Below, piece by piece: positions 23,348 through 36,900 of a DNA stretch of 64,000 bases (its first letter is position 1; each line of letters opens with the position of its first letter). Position numbers and translations under genes: made by a program. The notes under the pieces were generated by a model. The model did not search any database and had not been told where the DNA came from. It saw nothing but the letters and a program-made list of their open reading frames with translations. The DNA is from Prunella strophiata (lineage: Eukaryota > Chordata > Aves > Passeriformes > Prunellidae): positions 44,759,490 through 44,823,489 of the forward strand of contig JAZBQD010000014.1 of the NCBI GenBank assembly GCA_036583965.1. Reading direction: 5' to 3'.

Positions 23348-26300
23348 CCATGATCATTAGAATGGATCTGAAAGTTCAACATGTGCTATGTTCCTGATCC
23401 CTCTCCCTGCTTCCTTTGTGATTGATTGATGGGTATGTGTGACCTGACTAATCTAGCCTTTCTTTCTCTGCTTCATGCAGCAACTTGCAGTTCCATGGGC
23501 ACCTCATAGGGTGCCACAGTGTGGTCAGATATGCTGGGTTTGCTCTGCAGCCTTCTAGGTGACCATGGGAATAATGTCCTGGCACCTCTCTGTGAAGTGC
23601 TCCATCACTCCCCAAGCTCCAAAGGCAGAGCTGAATGTGCTCTGAGTTGTTTGCTGTTGGATATCCCTTCATGCCAGGCAAGCACCTCAGACCTTCCTTC
23701 TGACAACTGGTTTTGCAACTGCACAGACCCAAGTAATGCTTGTGGCTAACTAACCCATGCACAGAAGAGCTCATGCTTACACACAGGAATGAATTCTTTG
23801 CTGATGGATCTCTGTGCTCTAGCACTGGTACAAGTGCCACAGTGCCACTGGAAGGCTTAATGAAGTTTCTCTCCTCAAAAGGAAACTTCAGAGGCTGTGC
23901 CCATCAGATCATATTAATTTGCCATTCACTGGTCTTTCTCCTGCTGTAGAACTGTAAGTAAATTCTTGAGGAGAAGGAGGAATTTTTTACTCAGCATTTC
24001 TAACTCATACAGGATGAGTGGGACTGCAAATCAATATCTGGTTCCTTCTCAGCTTCTTCTTCCTCCAGCCTGGCCCATTTCCATCAATCATGAAAAGCTT
24101 CCCACTCTCAGCAAATGGCCACTCCACATGATTAATCACTCAGGTCACAGCCATAAAGAGATCTGCCAGTCCCATAACTTCAAGACCATCTCAACCAGGC
24201 AGTGTGCCAGATTGATTAAGGGGCTTGCTATGGCAAATAGGAAAATCATTGATATTTGGTGCTGGGGGGAAAAAAAACCTGACTAACAAACCAACAAATT
24301 TTCACACAGAAAGGTAACCACAGGTTTTCTGAGAGCCTAGGATGCATTCACAATTATGAACAGCTAAAATGTCTTGTGTTTGCAGGCAGTACTGTATCAT
24401 ATGGACTACCAGATCAGTTATACCAAATACCTTTTCTGTTCATATCCTCTGTGGCACCTAGCTCAGTTCTCTCTCAGTCATGGAAAGGGAGACAGAAACA
24501 CCAGGAACACCCAGCAATACTTAATAATTTACTGCTTAAAGTGTTGCCAAACAATAGGGTAGTTTCCACTGATGACATCCAGGGATATTATACAAATTAA
24601 TGCCTTCTGGCCCTGTCTTACACTGGGTCTTTAGTTTATTAACTGAATTGCTTCAGCAGTGATGAATGATGAGAACATAAACCTTGCCATGTCAATTGTC
24701 CTGTGTGACATGCTAACAGCAGGGCAAGGTTCTTGAGAACCTTCATGACCCAGCAATAGTGAATCTGAAAGCTCAAAGGGTAAGGGAGTTATGTGAATAT
24801 CCCTGACAATCCAATTTAATACACAGAGGAGTGAATATGTGTTTTTGTTTCAATTTGAATCAGCAATCTAGTTTTGAGTCTAGTTTTAAACAAATCCTGA
24901 AGCTTACATAGCAAATTTTGGGTTGACCTAGAACTTCCAAGGTAATTGTCTCTTGAGTTTGCCCTAGATACTGGAGAATCTTGAGCTACTAAAGTTTTTT
25001 TTGCTGAACCTCCTTTTTCTCTGATTTGGAAAATTTGCAAGAAAATATCATTCAATAATTTTGAAATTTTGTGTGAAAAGTTCATCTTAAATAAGTTGAT
25101 AACAAATTCTGGATTTTTTTTTTTTGTAAGGAAGCAAGTGGCAGTGTTAAAAGCATATTGCCCAAAGCAACAGGTGGGATTTTCTTTTGTTTTCCCCTAG
25201 GGTGGTCAGCAGCCTCCCTTTAAAATAAAGGATTTAAATTGAAAGTGAAGATAAATCTTGAACTGTACCTAGAGAACAGCATGTATAAAAACAGCCATGA
25301 AGAATATTGTAAAGTGTTTCAATCTAGCTCAGAGCAAATCCCCATGATTTTATGAACCTATTAAATGTTTCATTTGTTAAATATGCTTCTACTCATACAT
25401 AAAATGTTGAACCCATAGGGGATTTTCTCTGCTTCATCTAAAACTATACTGCTGTCTTGTGTGATGTAGGATTTGTACTCATATTCTGTTTGCTTGCTTT
25501 ATGTTGCTCCATTTCACTAGTTGTTGTCATTGCCTCTTGCTGTTGTGCAGACAATGCAAAAAAATCCATCAGCATGTGTGTGAGTCGGGTGTGTGGGAGC
25601 AGCCCCATCCACAGTGTGGTTGTGAAGTGTCCAGCATTTTGATAATCCTGACCTACTAAGAAGTATCTCTCTCCAGTGAAGATGGGTGTTCCATAGAATG
25701 CTGTGGGAAGAGGCAAAAGGAATAAGGTGTTCTCAGCACACACAGGAAGCTCTGCGACTGCTGAAAGAAGAGATCAGGCTGGGTGTGATGTTTTCTACCT
25801 TAAAGACCCTCTTTGTGTAGGGTTTCTGCTAACAGGAGATAATGACAACTGTTCTCAGGCTAAACAGGGAAGAGTACTTCAGGAATGCAACAGCTGTAAC
25901 AGAATGTTATTTTCTGATTAGTGCTCTTCAATAGCCCAGAGAGATTTGTAGCAGTATTATGGTTTCTACTTGTCACTCAAAATTATGCCAGTATCATTGC
26001 AAAGGAGGAAAAGTTCCTGGTGTGTTAGCAACCCATATTTCTGGTGCAGAAACAGAAATTAAACGATCAATCTCACCAGTCATTCTGCCTTTGCACAGGC
26101 AAAACTCTTTGTATTCAAAGAGTCCCAGGATGATAAAATGAGACATAAAGACCTCCTTTGATGGTCAAGCTCCTGAAGCCCATTCAGAAATGAGTCACTG
26201 GTTAAAAACTACTTTTGAGCAATTTTCAGCTGCCATTCACAAAGTCAAGCACTCCACTCTGCTCATGTTCCAATTAGCCAAAGCCAGGTAGGTTTTCTCA

Positions 26301-28979
26301 GGGAGCTACATACAAAGCATACAAATACAGGGAAAACTTCCTGATGTGCCATATAGAAAACAGAAGTAGAACAGAATAGTGATGTAGGGAATGCTGCTGC
26401 TTCTTATCTCATCCTGCTCTTTTTTGCACTGTGTTTTCCACATGTTATCATGTGAAATTAATTCCTAAATAGTGACAGTAACACTCTCTTTAATTCAGTG
26501 ATTTTTCTTTACAGAGCAGTAATTAAGATTCCATATTGTATGTGTTATTGCTAATTTTAATTTTAGTAATTAATTTTAATTTTAATAGCTACCTTGAGGA
26601 TTGAAACGTAAAGTGGTACCTATATATACACCTGTGGTCTCTCTGATTTTGATTTAAAAGGCAAATAAAAAAAAAATTTGCAAAACACTAATTTTCCTAT
26701 TGGTAGTATTGTTACCATAATATATACTGTATGTCTTTGTAAATGAGTTTGAACAATATACATATACGTGTGTGTGTGTGTACACATTCTGTCTTGCATA
26801 TGTAGGAGCTTACTCTCAATATTTAATGAGTCACAGACACACAGAAGTAATAATCAGGCGTGGAAGAAACAATTACACTTTTTTCCCTTTGCAACAGGAG
26901 GTTACAATCCTCAGTGCAGAATGTGTGTGCTCCTAACCTGATGCTTAGAACATATCAAAATGGTTTCCCATGTGAAAATCCTGCAGGAATATTTGCTTTT
27001 ATCATTTTTGTGCAGGATCTAATAATGCAGATTGAAAGACTGGTCTGGAGAGGAAGTTACAGTTCAGTGTGGTTTACTTCTTTTCTTCTTACTTATTATG
27101 TCTGTTTTATTTTTGCTAAGGAGACACGATCAGCACCAGAGAAATGTTGGCTTTTGGAGTAAGCCTGTCTCAAGGCACAGCTGAAGTCATTCAATTGCAT
27201 ATCTCATCCTGAAAAGGTGAAGTGAGACCTCAAGGGAGGAATTGCCACCCCTACCTGTAGGCCACAGAAACTGTTTCCATCAGCACAGTTCTCCAGTGTG
27301 CATATTTGCCTATGCAAAATTTTGAGTCTACCAAAATGGCTTGGATGGGACAAGGTGGATGTTTTCAGAAGGAAAAGGGAGAGCTATAGTGGGCTGTGCT
27401 ACGAGACAGAGACTGAGCCTTGTGCCTTCCAGGGGAAAAGTTCCCAGATGCAGCTCAACAGGAGCATCTGCTGAAAGCAGAAGAAAGAGCCCAACTTGTC
27501 TGAGGCCTCTCAGCTCACAGGGACTTGAGAGAAACTGACAGAAGCACAGAAACAAATTGCATGAAGGAGCAAATAAGCAAATAATTTTGTCTCTGTATTG
27601 CTAGTGGAACTAAAGCCCATTTTTTTTCGCCTGATACTGTGGTATTGCATACCATTATCAATTTTCACTCTAACAGTCAAATTATTTCTTTGCAAAATGA
27701 GTTACTTTTCAAGTCATTTGCATCCATTTTTCATGTATACATTGATATTTTCCATTAATTTCTTCTAAAAAATTGTCTGAGAAGCCAGTATTATTGAGTA
27801 TAATCTTGGAACAATATTTTGACCAATTTAACATTCACAAGGGGAAAATTTTTGAAGGTTTAAAGATGCCCATATAAAAGCCATATTGTATGTTGTATGA
27901 TAAACTTAGCCCAAAGCAAGCTATTTTATGTGATAGTTACCATGATAGACAGATAGATAACACACCATGAATAGAGACTACTTCAGACAAGTCTAAAAAC
28001 CACTGTTAAGAACAACATTTGAAATTATACAGATTGAATCCTACATGAGCCAACTCCTATGCTCCAAGTGCTGAAATGAGAATTACACAGATAAAAAACC
28101 TGATTAATAGGAGGACATAACCTCACTGATATCATTGCATCTATAAAATATGGCCTGCAATTAGAAGAGATTGATGCTGTGGGCATGCTGTTGTCAGGAA
28201 ATATACAATTGTCCTTATTCTGAAGTTACTGGTAATTTTTATTTTTATTTTAAGTGGATTGTCTGACTTAGAATTGTCAGTCTGTGAAATGCACATCAGT
28301 AGACAAAAGATATACACTGAACATCATCTGCAGTAAGACAGCTGCTCCCATCTGTATCCTTTCGAAAGTAAACTGCAGGGGTTGTGGTTGCATATCTGTA
28401 GATTTTGATGTATTTTGTCTTTTTTACCTATCTGGAACTGTTAAGTAGGGTTCCCAGACACATTTGCCTAAAAGCAAGAATTGAGACAGAAGGCTTTATT
28501 TGAAGAAGACTGTGGAACTACAAATTGCAAATTGCATTCACTGCTGAAGACCTGCACCCCTCCTGGTGTGTTAAAAAATTCCATCATGATTCACTTTCAG
28601 CTTTACGTCTCACATTACCTTTTATTCTCTTTGTTGTCTAAGAACACAAGCTGCCTAATTAAGTGTCACTTTCTATTGAAGTCAGGTTTTGAATTTCCTG
28701 CCTTTGAAAGGACACCAAGAAGAAGTTATTTTCCCATCCTTCCAGGAGACAGCATTTTTGTTTGTCATCTCTCTAGTGGTTGAATAAGTGATCCAACATT
28801 AAAAAGAAAAATTGCCACTGGTGAACATAACTAGAACTTTGAAACATCTTGGGGTTTAGTTTTTCTTTTTTTTCATGTTGCTTTTCATTTCATTGAACAA
28901 CATTTGCAATGCCTCTTGGTAAACATCAAACACTGATTTGTGGCCCAAGTTTGTAATTCTTTTTCTAGTGATGCTTCTC

Positions 28980-29752
28980 GTTTCCTTCCTTCCTTCCTTC
29001 CTTCCTTCCTTCCTTCCTTCCTTCCTTTCCTTCCTTCCTTCCTTCCTTCCTCTTCCTTCCTTCCTTCCTTCCTTCCTTCCTTCCTTCCTTCCTTCCTTCC
29101 TTCCTTCCTTCCTTCCTTCCTTCCTTCCTTCCTTTCCTTCCTTCCTTCCTCCTATCCTTCCTTCCTTCCTTCCTTCCTTTCCTTCCTTCCTTCCTGCCCT
29201 TCCTTCCTTCCTTTCCTTCCTTCCTTCCTTCCTTCCTTCCTTCCTTCCTTCCTCCTTCCTTCCTTCCTTCCTTCCTTCCTCCTTCCTTCCTTCCTTCCTT
29301 CCTTCCTCCTTCCTTCCTTCCTTCCTTCCTTCCTTCCTTCCTTCCTTCCTTCCTCCTTCCTTCCTTCCTTCCTTCCTTCCTTCCTTCCTTCCTTCCTTCC
29401 TTCCTTCCTTCCTTCCTTCCTTCCTTCCTTCCTTCCTTCCTTCCTTCCTTCCTTCCTTCCTTCCTTCCTTCCTTCCTTCCTTCCTTCCTTCCTTCCTTCC
29501 TTCCTTCCTTCCTTCCTTCCTTCCTTCCTTCCTTCCTTCCTTCCTCCTTCCTTCCTTCCTTCCTTCCTTCCTTCCTTCCTTCCTTCCTTCCTTCCTTCCT
29601 TCCTTCCTTCCTTCCTTCCTTCCTTCCTTCCTTCCTTCCTTCCTTCCTTCCTTCCTTCCTTCCTTCCTCCTTCCTTCCTTCCTTCCTTCCTTCCTTCCTT
29701 CCTTCCTTCCTCCTTCCTTCCTTCCTTCCTTCCTTCCTTCCTACTTCCTCTT
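28980..29752. repeat. Very long (TTCC)n / (GGAA)n microsatellite
   Basis: About 770 bp of TTCC tetranucleotide runs with few interruptions. Variant units are mostly three-base TCC units (CCTCC at 29251, 29278, 29305, 29352, 29543, 29666 and 29709) or extra-T units. Two early interruptions introduce single purines (A at 29154, G at 29195). The open frames across it in four frames translate to monotonous FLPS or EGRK repeats and are not genes. Confidence 0.99.
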
Positions 29753-29869
29753 CCTCCTCCCTCCCATCCCTCCCTCCCTTCCCCCTCCCTTCCCCCTCTT
29801 CCCCTCTTCTCCTTTTCCTCCTTATGTTCTTTCTCTCTTTCCTCTCTTTTTTTTTTTTTTTTTTTTTCT
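29753..29869. repeat. C/T-rich tail and poly(T) next to the TTCC array
   Basis: The TTCC array passes into TCCTCC, CCCTCC and TTTCCTC blocks and ends in a run of about 19-20 T at 29848-29867. Together with the array this makes roughly 890 bp of almost pure pyrimidine on the plus strand. Confidence 0.9.
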
Positions 29870-30099
29870 CCCTGTGTATGTGCAGAAGTTCTAATAGAAC
29901 AAGAAGCATCAGTACTGCAGAGTTCTAAAAAAAAAATGAACCTATCTTTAGTCAGGTTAAGCTGTTGAAAAATCATCCTAATATATTTTTTAGGTAAAGA
30001 TACACAATATGATTGCCTTCTTGGTCTTGAAACTAGTTGTATAGGGTAAGATTCTGCTAGACTGGGGTTAGATCTCTGATCAGTAAATGGATGATTTCA

Positions 30100-30890
30100 C
30101 AGGGTGACAGAATCACTGAGATTGGAGGAAGACACCTCTTGGAGATCACCTAGTCCAACAACCTGCTCATTGCAGGGGCAGTTAGGGCAGGTTTCTTAAG
30201 GATGTGTTTTGGATGGGTTTTGAGTAGATCCAACAAGGGAGGGTGCACCATCTGTCTAGGCCCCCTCCCACTAGAAGTTTTTTATATATTTATGTGGAAT
30301 TTCCTCTATTTCCCTTTGTGTCCATTGCCTCTCATCCTGTCACTGGACACCAGGATCGAGGTCCCAGGCTCTGTCTTCTTTGCTGTCCCCATCAGGTATT
30401 TTTACACATGGAGAGGATCTCCCTGAGCCTTCTCCAGGATGAACAGTCCCAGCTCTGTCAGCCTCTCATACATGTCACCTGCTGTAAAACCTTTGTCATC
30501 TCCTTGGCCCTTTGCTCCAGTAGCTCCATGTCTGTCTTGCAGTTCAGGAGCCCAGAACTGGGTCCAACACTCCAGGTGTGTCTCAGCAATTCTCAACAAA
30601 GGGGGAGAATGACTGCCTTCAGTCTGGGCAATGCTGCTTCTAATGCAGCCTCAGATGCTACTGGCCCTCTTCTGCTGCAAGGGTGCAGTGCTGGCTGATG
30701 TTCAATTTTGTGCCTGCCAGGACTTCCAGGTCCTTTTCTGTAAAGTACTTTTCAGCAGGTTGGTCTCCAGCTTGTAATGTTGCCAGGGTTTTTTTTTTTT
30801 ATTGTCAGGTACAGGATTTTGAACTTCCCTTTGCTTGAACTTCATGAGAATCCTGTTTGCTCACTTCAAAGGGAGATGTTCAACCTTCAC
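30100..30890 (-). mobile_element. CR1 LINE 3' end, antisense
   Basis: Read on the plus strand this is the familiar reverse complement of an avian CR1 3' region. It starts at 'cagaatcactgagattgga', then 'gatcacctagtccaacaacc', 'ttctccaggatgaacagtcc', 'cagctctgtcagcctctc', 'cccagaactgggtccaacac', and ends near 'gaacttcatgagaatcc'. About 790 bp survives, covering the end of ORF2 and the 3' UTR. Frameshifts and small indels show it is dead. The 5' truncation is normal for CR1. A T11 insertion lies inside near 30790. Confidence 0.95.
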
Positions 30891-33529
30891 TCTGCTTTCA
30901 AATGTTAAAATTGATAATCACGGCAAAGAACCCTCAAACACTCTCAAATGAAAATGTGTTGTTCCTGACAAGGAGGATTAAAAAGTAAACAGGGAAATGC
31001 AACCCATCTCTTTAGATATAATAGGATTTACCACATGTACTTTCATTCCGTGTTAAACTTTATTGAAATAAATCCCATTATACTTAATAACTGTACAGAT
31101 TAGAGAGTCTTCTAAAAGTGACTGATCAGTATTAAAAAGGCACAATTTGAATACCTTATGTGTCTATGTGGAATCTGAAAATTGAATAAATAATAATGAT
31201 TCTTTAAAAAGATTTTTCTGTGATAAGCACTCAGCATCTCTTGAAAAGAATACCTTTTTTTTCAGCAGAAGTGGAAAAAGAGGTTACTATCTATATTATT
31301 CCAAGACCTAGGAAAGAAGGCTGAATAAATAAACCCTGTGGAGAATCAACTAAGAAGATTATTTTGCTGTATGAAAATCTGGGTATTATAATTTGCACAG
31401 TGTCTTAAGACAAATAACTAGAAGAGCAGTATAAAGCTGCTAGGTTGAATCACAGGAGATCTCTTATTAAATATGTTTGGAATCAGTGTGAAGGACATGT
31501 AAGAAAAAGGTAGCTTGAATGTGTATTTTTTGTATAATAAGAATAGGCAATGCAGCCTATGTAATACATTACTACTGACTTGCACTTCTTTTAGTAGCAC
31601 CCCTACAACTCCAGTGGCTTCAATAGCAATTTAGATATCATTTCAGAAATGTCAAACCCTTTTTGATTAGCTTTTTCAATTTCACATAACTCTCTTTTCT
31701 TGTTACACCTCCTAAGGCTGTACATCTTGGGGTTTTTCTGCCTACTGATCCAGCCTCACTGAAGAGGACTGATAGCACAATCTGTCCCCAGGCATTTTGT
31801 ATCTTTAGTTGCACTGTTTCATTTGTAACTACTAGCAGTTTACCTTGGTGTAATACGGATTTACATCAAGAGAAAAGTGAAAATCTTGCCACTAAAATCT
31901 ACAGAGAAAATGTGCAGAGAGGATGTTTTATTAGGAACTGTTGCTTGTCAAAAATTAAAGAAGTGAATTGGAATTACATCAGTGTCTTACCCTGCAACAT
32001 CATCTTTTATTCAGTCACTAGTGGACACTAAAGAGATTGCAGGCTAAGAGCGAGCACATGTCTTAAGGTGCTTTTGTTTTACTGCTTGGAAATTTTATAC
32101 AAAGAAGGCAGTAGTGACCTAGGAAAAGAGTGTGAACTGGTTTAAATTGATTTAACACTGTGAAAGTCAGTAAGAACTATAAAAACCTGAGAATTAAACA
32201 CCACAAACATCATTCCCTCCATCTCCCCCCAAGTCTTTCAACAGTGTGGCTTTCTGTTCAGGAAACTGAATTTAACACTCTGTGTGACTGTTGTGTTAAG
32301 GCAGATGTGCAGCCACTCATTTTGCATAAGCAAAATTGTCTTTTTTTTTTTTCTTTTTCTGTGTCTCTGTTTTGTTCCTTATAATAAATAATAAAAAAGC
32401 TGTTGGGCTGACATATATTTAAAATGTATCATAACTGCCACCTTCAATTTTAAATGTAATGTTTTTTGTGAATTTACAAAGGAGTTTTCTCATTCAGAGA
32501 CATTTGGAGGGCTAATACAGACCAATGACTACATAATGTACAATGATATCCAAACAAGGGCAATGCAAAAAATTAATAAAAATGGAGAAGCTAAAATATT
32601 GAAAAACTAAACAGAAGGCTTTATTGGTGCACGTGCTGAATACTACATCTCTAGGAAGAGCAGGCATAGAAATCTCAGCACATAATTAAAATTATTACCT
32701 GACTGGCATAGCAGAGGTTTTAGGGAATAACTCACAGGACTGCAATATTGATATACCAGAGATCAAGTGCTGTAGGAGCACCAGCAACCATCAGTCTGCT
32801 GAGCTGTAGTTTTAACCAAACCAGTTAGAAACCTTCTGCAGCATGCTGAAAGCAATTTCTTGACACTGCACTGAACTTGAAAGAAAGTAATTAAAACTAT
32901 TTATCTTTGATTATGAATAACAGACAAAAATGAAATGGAAATTTAAAGATGAAAGGCACGATTAGTTGGAAAGAAAGGAGAAAGGATTAAAAAATAAAGA
33001 CAATAGACAGACTTTAAAAATCCAGGTTGTAATCTTTCTGCAAAAGGCAGGTCAAGGGAAAAGATTTCAGGAGAGTTAGCAGCCTTAGAAAAGAAAGAAA
33101 TGTGTTCAATATCTGTGCAGAGGAAGAATAGGGAAAAACCTTCACTAAACATGAATACTAGCCAGGCCTGAACAAAATGTTGAACTGACAGTCTGGTGTT
33201 GGGGATGAGAAGGCCTGTGTGCACAGCACCAGGAGTGCAAGAACTGACACACATGGGAAGGGGTCTAAACTGGGAAAGGAATACATTTTTATACTGATAA
33301 TAAGGAGCAGACCAAGCAATAACTACCTGCCCCCACCCCTCCTCCCCCTCCCAAACAGCTAATTGCAGATCATACTAAAAAGGTGGAAAAAAATTATATT
33401 CAGCCCTGTACTGGCTATCACAATGAGTGTTAATTGATCAGATGGTTAATACCATTGGCACCAGTGACAGAAAGTCCAGAACAGCAGACTGGTGAAAGAA
33501 TATGTTTGAATATTTGCATAGTTTAGAGT
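30891..33529. other. Intergenic DNA, no gene recognised
   Basis: AT-rich sequence without a supportable gene or named repeat. The part from about 32.4 to 33.5 kb might be a still older upstream portion of the CR1 relic that follows, but I could not match it segment by segment. Confidence 0.5.
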
Positions 33530-33990
33530 CTACACACTGAATGGCCTTGAAACTTCTTCAAGAGCTTTTTCAGAACAAACAGAAAAAATGTCAGTACCAT
33601 TAACTATTATTCTGTAAACTTATTCAGAAACGATGGCATTCCAGAAAGGGCAAATGTATTACCTGTCCTTAGACATAATAAAAAAAAAAAAACAAGAGGA
33701 AATTACAGACCAGTCAGCTCAGCTCTGAGTCTATAATGTTCACAGAAGAAATAATCAAAAAGCTTGGAAAATAGCTAAATGACAAATAATAGCCAGAATA
33801 GATTTGAAAAAAAAAAAAAAAAGTAATATCAACTAAACTTTTTTTATGACTAATAGCAGGCTTTTCAGATAGAGAAAAAACCCAACTGACTTTAGTAAGC
33901 TGATTTGTTCTCTGTCATTTTTTGTTTTCCTAAAAAACCTTAGGCAAAACTACCTTGATGGAATTACTGTGACATGAAAAAAGGGACTGG
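33530..33990 (+). mobile_element. CR1 LINE ORF2 reverse-transcriptase relic
   Basis: The segment 'gaaattacagaccagtcagc' near 33699-33718 corresponds to the NYRPVS motif at the start of the CR1 reverse transcriptase. It is preceded by 'attccagaaagggcaaatg' where CR1 has the expected 'ggagaagggcaaa'. Further on are remains of the region around the 'gatggaattactgtgac' block. A-runs (33679-33691 and about 33808-33823) have expanded within it. Stops and gaps are frequent, so it is an old inactive fragment. Its boundaries are approximate. Confidence 0.65.
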
Positions 33991-36900
33991 GGAACTGTTC
34001 TCACAAAATGCATCCAAAAGTTCCTGGTCAAAATGAGAAAATATTTCAAATTATGTTTTAAATACATTTTTCTGCATCAGTCACTCTTTGCATCAAAGAT
34101 GTTATGAAAGAGCTTGTTTATTTCATCTGGGGATGGTAAAATAGAAGCAGTTAGAAGACGTAGGGTGGACAGTATTTAGAATTCAGAATAACTGGCAAAA
34201 GGATACATTGTCTGAAAAATACCAAACTTATGACTTTATGTGGGTAAATGTAATAAGGCTGGGACAGGGCTATAAGAACACAAAATGTGGCCAGTGAGGG
34301 AAGAGCAGAGAAGGCAGAGAAGAGATGTCGACATGATAACACTCCCCAAATGTGCAAAGGAAACAGGAATGAATGGTCTCCCTGCATGTTAGTATGAAGA
34401 AGAAATGTGGTGGGTTTTAAATGGTAGGAAGGGTGTTTCTGGATGCCCATCAGGGTAAAATACCTCTAATTAGCCTTGTTAATCAGTGGTTGTCTGAACT
34501 AAGAGGATATTGGGTGCTGCAAGCTTTCTCTGCAAACATGAGTTAGAAACACTGAGTGTGGTTACCTTGCCTTGACACACACTAGACAGCCCCTGGGGGT
34601 ACCTTTCACATCTGTTTTGCATTAGAGAAAATTTGTTAAATACCAAATTGAAATTTCATTGTAAATTTATTGGAGGACCAATAAAATTTATTTAAAAGCG
34701 AGGTAAGAACTCAATTTGTTTTAAAAAATGTGAAGTGTTCTCTGCATCTTTTCTTCCATAGATTTTACTAACACAATAATATTACCTTTAGAAAATGAAC
34801 AAGAGCAAAATAACACCTGAGAGGTATTTAAAATATCTCTAAAAATATTTTAATGATTTCCCTGTATTGATATTCATCACTTGACCTAGGAAAACAAGTG
34901 CTACAGGTTGTATTGAGAGAGGGGGAAACTGTGTTTTTGGTGGTGTAAAGTTCCAGTATCACCATGTGACCACTAAACCTCCCTGTTGGGGTAGCATGTT
35001 TACTCCTCTGAGATCTAAAGCTAGTTGATGGAAAAATCTATAGATTGACTTGGAATTGCTCAGCTGGTGAGAGTATGGAGCAAGCATGTGTGGGTGGAGG
35101 GTGAAAGACACGAGGGACTGTATTTTGCTTCCTGGGGCATGAGCCCAGTGCCAGAAGTCTGTCTTATTTAATTTTGACTATACCAGTGCTTGGGGCTCAT
35201 GGGCTCACAGGAATGGCAAGGGACATGCTGCCCTTGCTGCAGCCACCGTGCTGAGGGGTGGAGAGCACCACAGAAGCTGTGCTTGAGGATGAAGTCAGAG
35301 GATAGACTGCTGGGGGGCTGCAGCACTGCTGAGCAGGTTGGAGAACAAGGTGTAGGTAATAATGATGTAGGGAGAAGTTTAGAGTATACCAAGCTTGTAT
35401 TTTCTGATGTAAAATACCAAGTAGCAACAAAAACAACCAGCCAGCAAAACTTGGTTATTACTGTTAGTGATCAGGATCCTCCTTTGAGGTTTGTGTTGGC
35501 AGTTTTGACTGACACTCTGTTCCTCCTGAATATGCTGAATTCTCAGCAGAATTCACTTGCTCCAGGTATATCAGGTAGCAGAATTTGCTAAAAATCATGT
35601 TGTAGTAGAAAAAAAGAAAATCAAAATATGACATCTCTGGTTTGCTTTAGGTCAATAAATTACGCTTTTTTTTCAGAGCTAAATTTCCTTAATGTAAAGT
35701 ATGAAAAGACCCTTTCAGAGGATTATTTTAAAAATGTACAAACACTGATTTTATTTACTGTGGAACTAATTTACATATTACCTATAATTTTAAGAATCAA
35801 AGCACTGTGGATAATAGATATGCTTGCTATGTTTTGGTGGCTGTATTAGAATACAATGAATATTGTAATCTCTGGAGTCGAACTGCTCTTATTTCCACTA
35901 ATGCCATAATATGGTAACTTCTGTTAAGTAAATGTCTGTACAAAAAATATTATACTTTTTGTTTTTCTTTACTGATTTTTTTGTTGTTTAAAGAGCAAAT
36001 AGTTTCATAAAGAAATATGCTCCTCTCTGCTAGTGACTAGGATAAAGGACTTAAATGAGACTAAGAGAACATGAAATAAAATGCAGGGGGGCAGCCATGT
36101 GTCAGCAGTCACAAAAGAGTGAATGATTTAGTTATTCTGTTCCTTTGGATCTTTTGATTCTTGTTATTTAGATGCACTTAAGTACATTTAGCTGCCATTG
36201 AAAATAGTAGGGTTCTGTGATTGAGCTTTTATGCTAAACATCCTTTAAATATATTTTCTTGAACGTCTGTGTCAGAACACCTGAACATCTGCTGCAGACG
36301 ATGAAATAAAATTAACTCAAATTCCATTTCATTTCCTGGCTTCCAGGCTGTCCTGTCCAACTCAACAGCTTTGCCAGAACCAAGGCTCAGAAAAATTCAG
36401 AGCAGCTGAATGTATTTCAGACCTCTGTCATTTGTCACACTGCTCGTATTCTGTGCCTTTATTTGCTTTCAAAGACCTGCAATATCACTGGGTTTTGGTT
36501 TATTTTTCTTTTGGTACAAAATTAATAATATGGACAAAATAGTGTTTTAAACATTCTGCATGAAAACAAACATTTTGTTTGGTGATGTTGTCTGATCTAG
36601 TCAGCTGCATTAAGAGGTGTTGGAGGGCTAAACATCCTAAGTGGCCAGCAGGCAGAAGAGAAAATTAAAACTCTGCTTGAGGTCTCTTGCTATCGTGTCA
36701 AGGCTGAGAAGAAGTGCCCATCAAGCTGAAGAGAGAGTCAGAAGGCTGGGGCTTGCAGGCTCTGGGGCTGCAGGGTACTCTCATCTCCCTGCACAGCAGG
36801 AGGAAAGCCAGCAGGGCTGTGCTGGCTGTGCAAGCCTTCGTCTTTCTGCCTTACTCACGGGCACTGGGCAAAGGCAGCTGAAGAGGAGCCAGCTGCAGGC

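Larger units (their letters stand above)
16769..28979. other. Intergenic DNA, no gene recognised
   Basis: About 12 kb with no supportable gene. Notable items are a T23 run at 22375-22397, a perfect hairpin at 23319-23347, a (GT)n run at about 26768-26781, and AT-rich direct repeats of TAATTTTAATTTTA type near 26.55-26.59 kb. Minus-strand open frames at 19660-20064 (134 codons) and 23448-23840 (130 codons) match no family I know and are within chance length; the first is discussed separately. Confidence 0.6.

Noticed and set aside
23448..23840. Minus-strand 130-codon open frame
   Set aside because: It has no recognisable domain or splice context, and it is within the length expected by chance over 64 kb in six frames.
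28938..29976. Open frames of 274 to 342 codons across the TTCC tract
   Set aside because: They are translations of a tetranucleotide repeat (FLPS or EGRK periodicity) with no other protein feature.
30202..30698. Plus-strand open frames of 74 and 151 codons
   Set aside because: They lie antisense within the CR1 3' end and are repeat-derived.
35190..35591. Plus-strand 133-codon open frame
   Set aside because: There is no family similarity I can recognise; the GC-richer patch simply has fewer stops.
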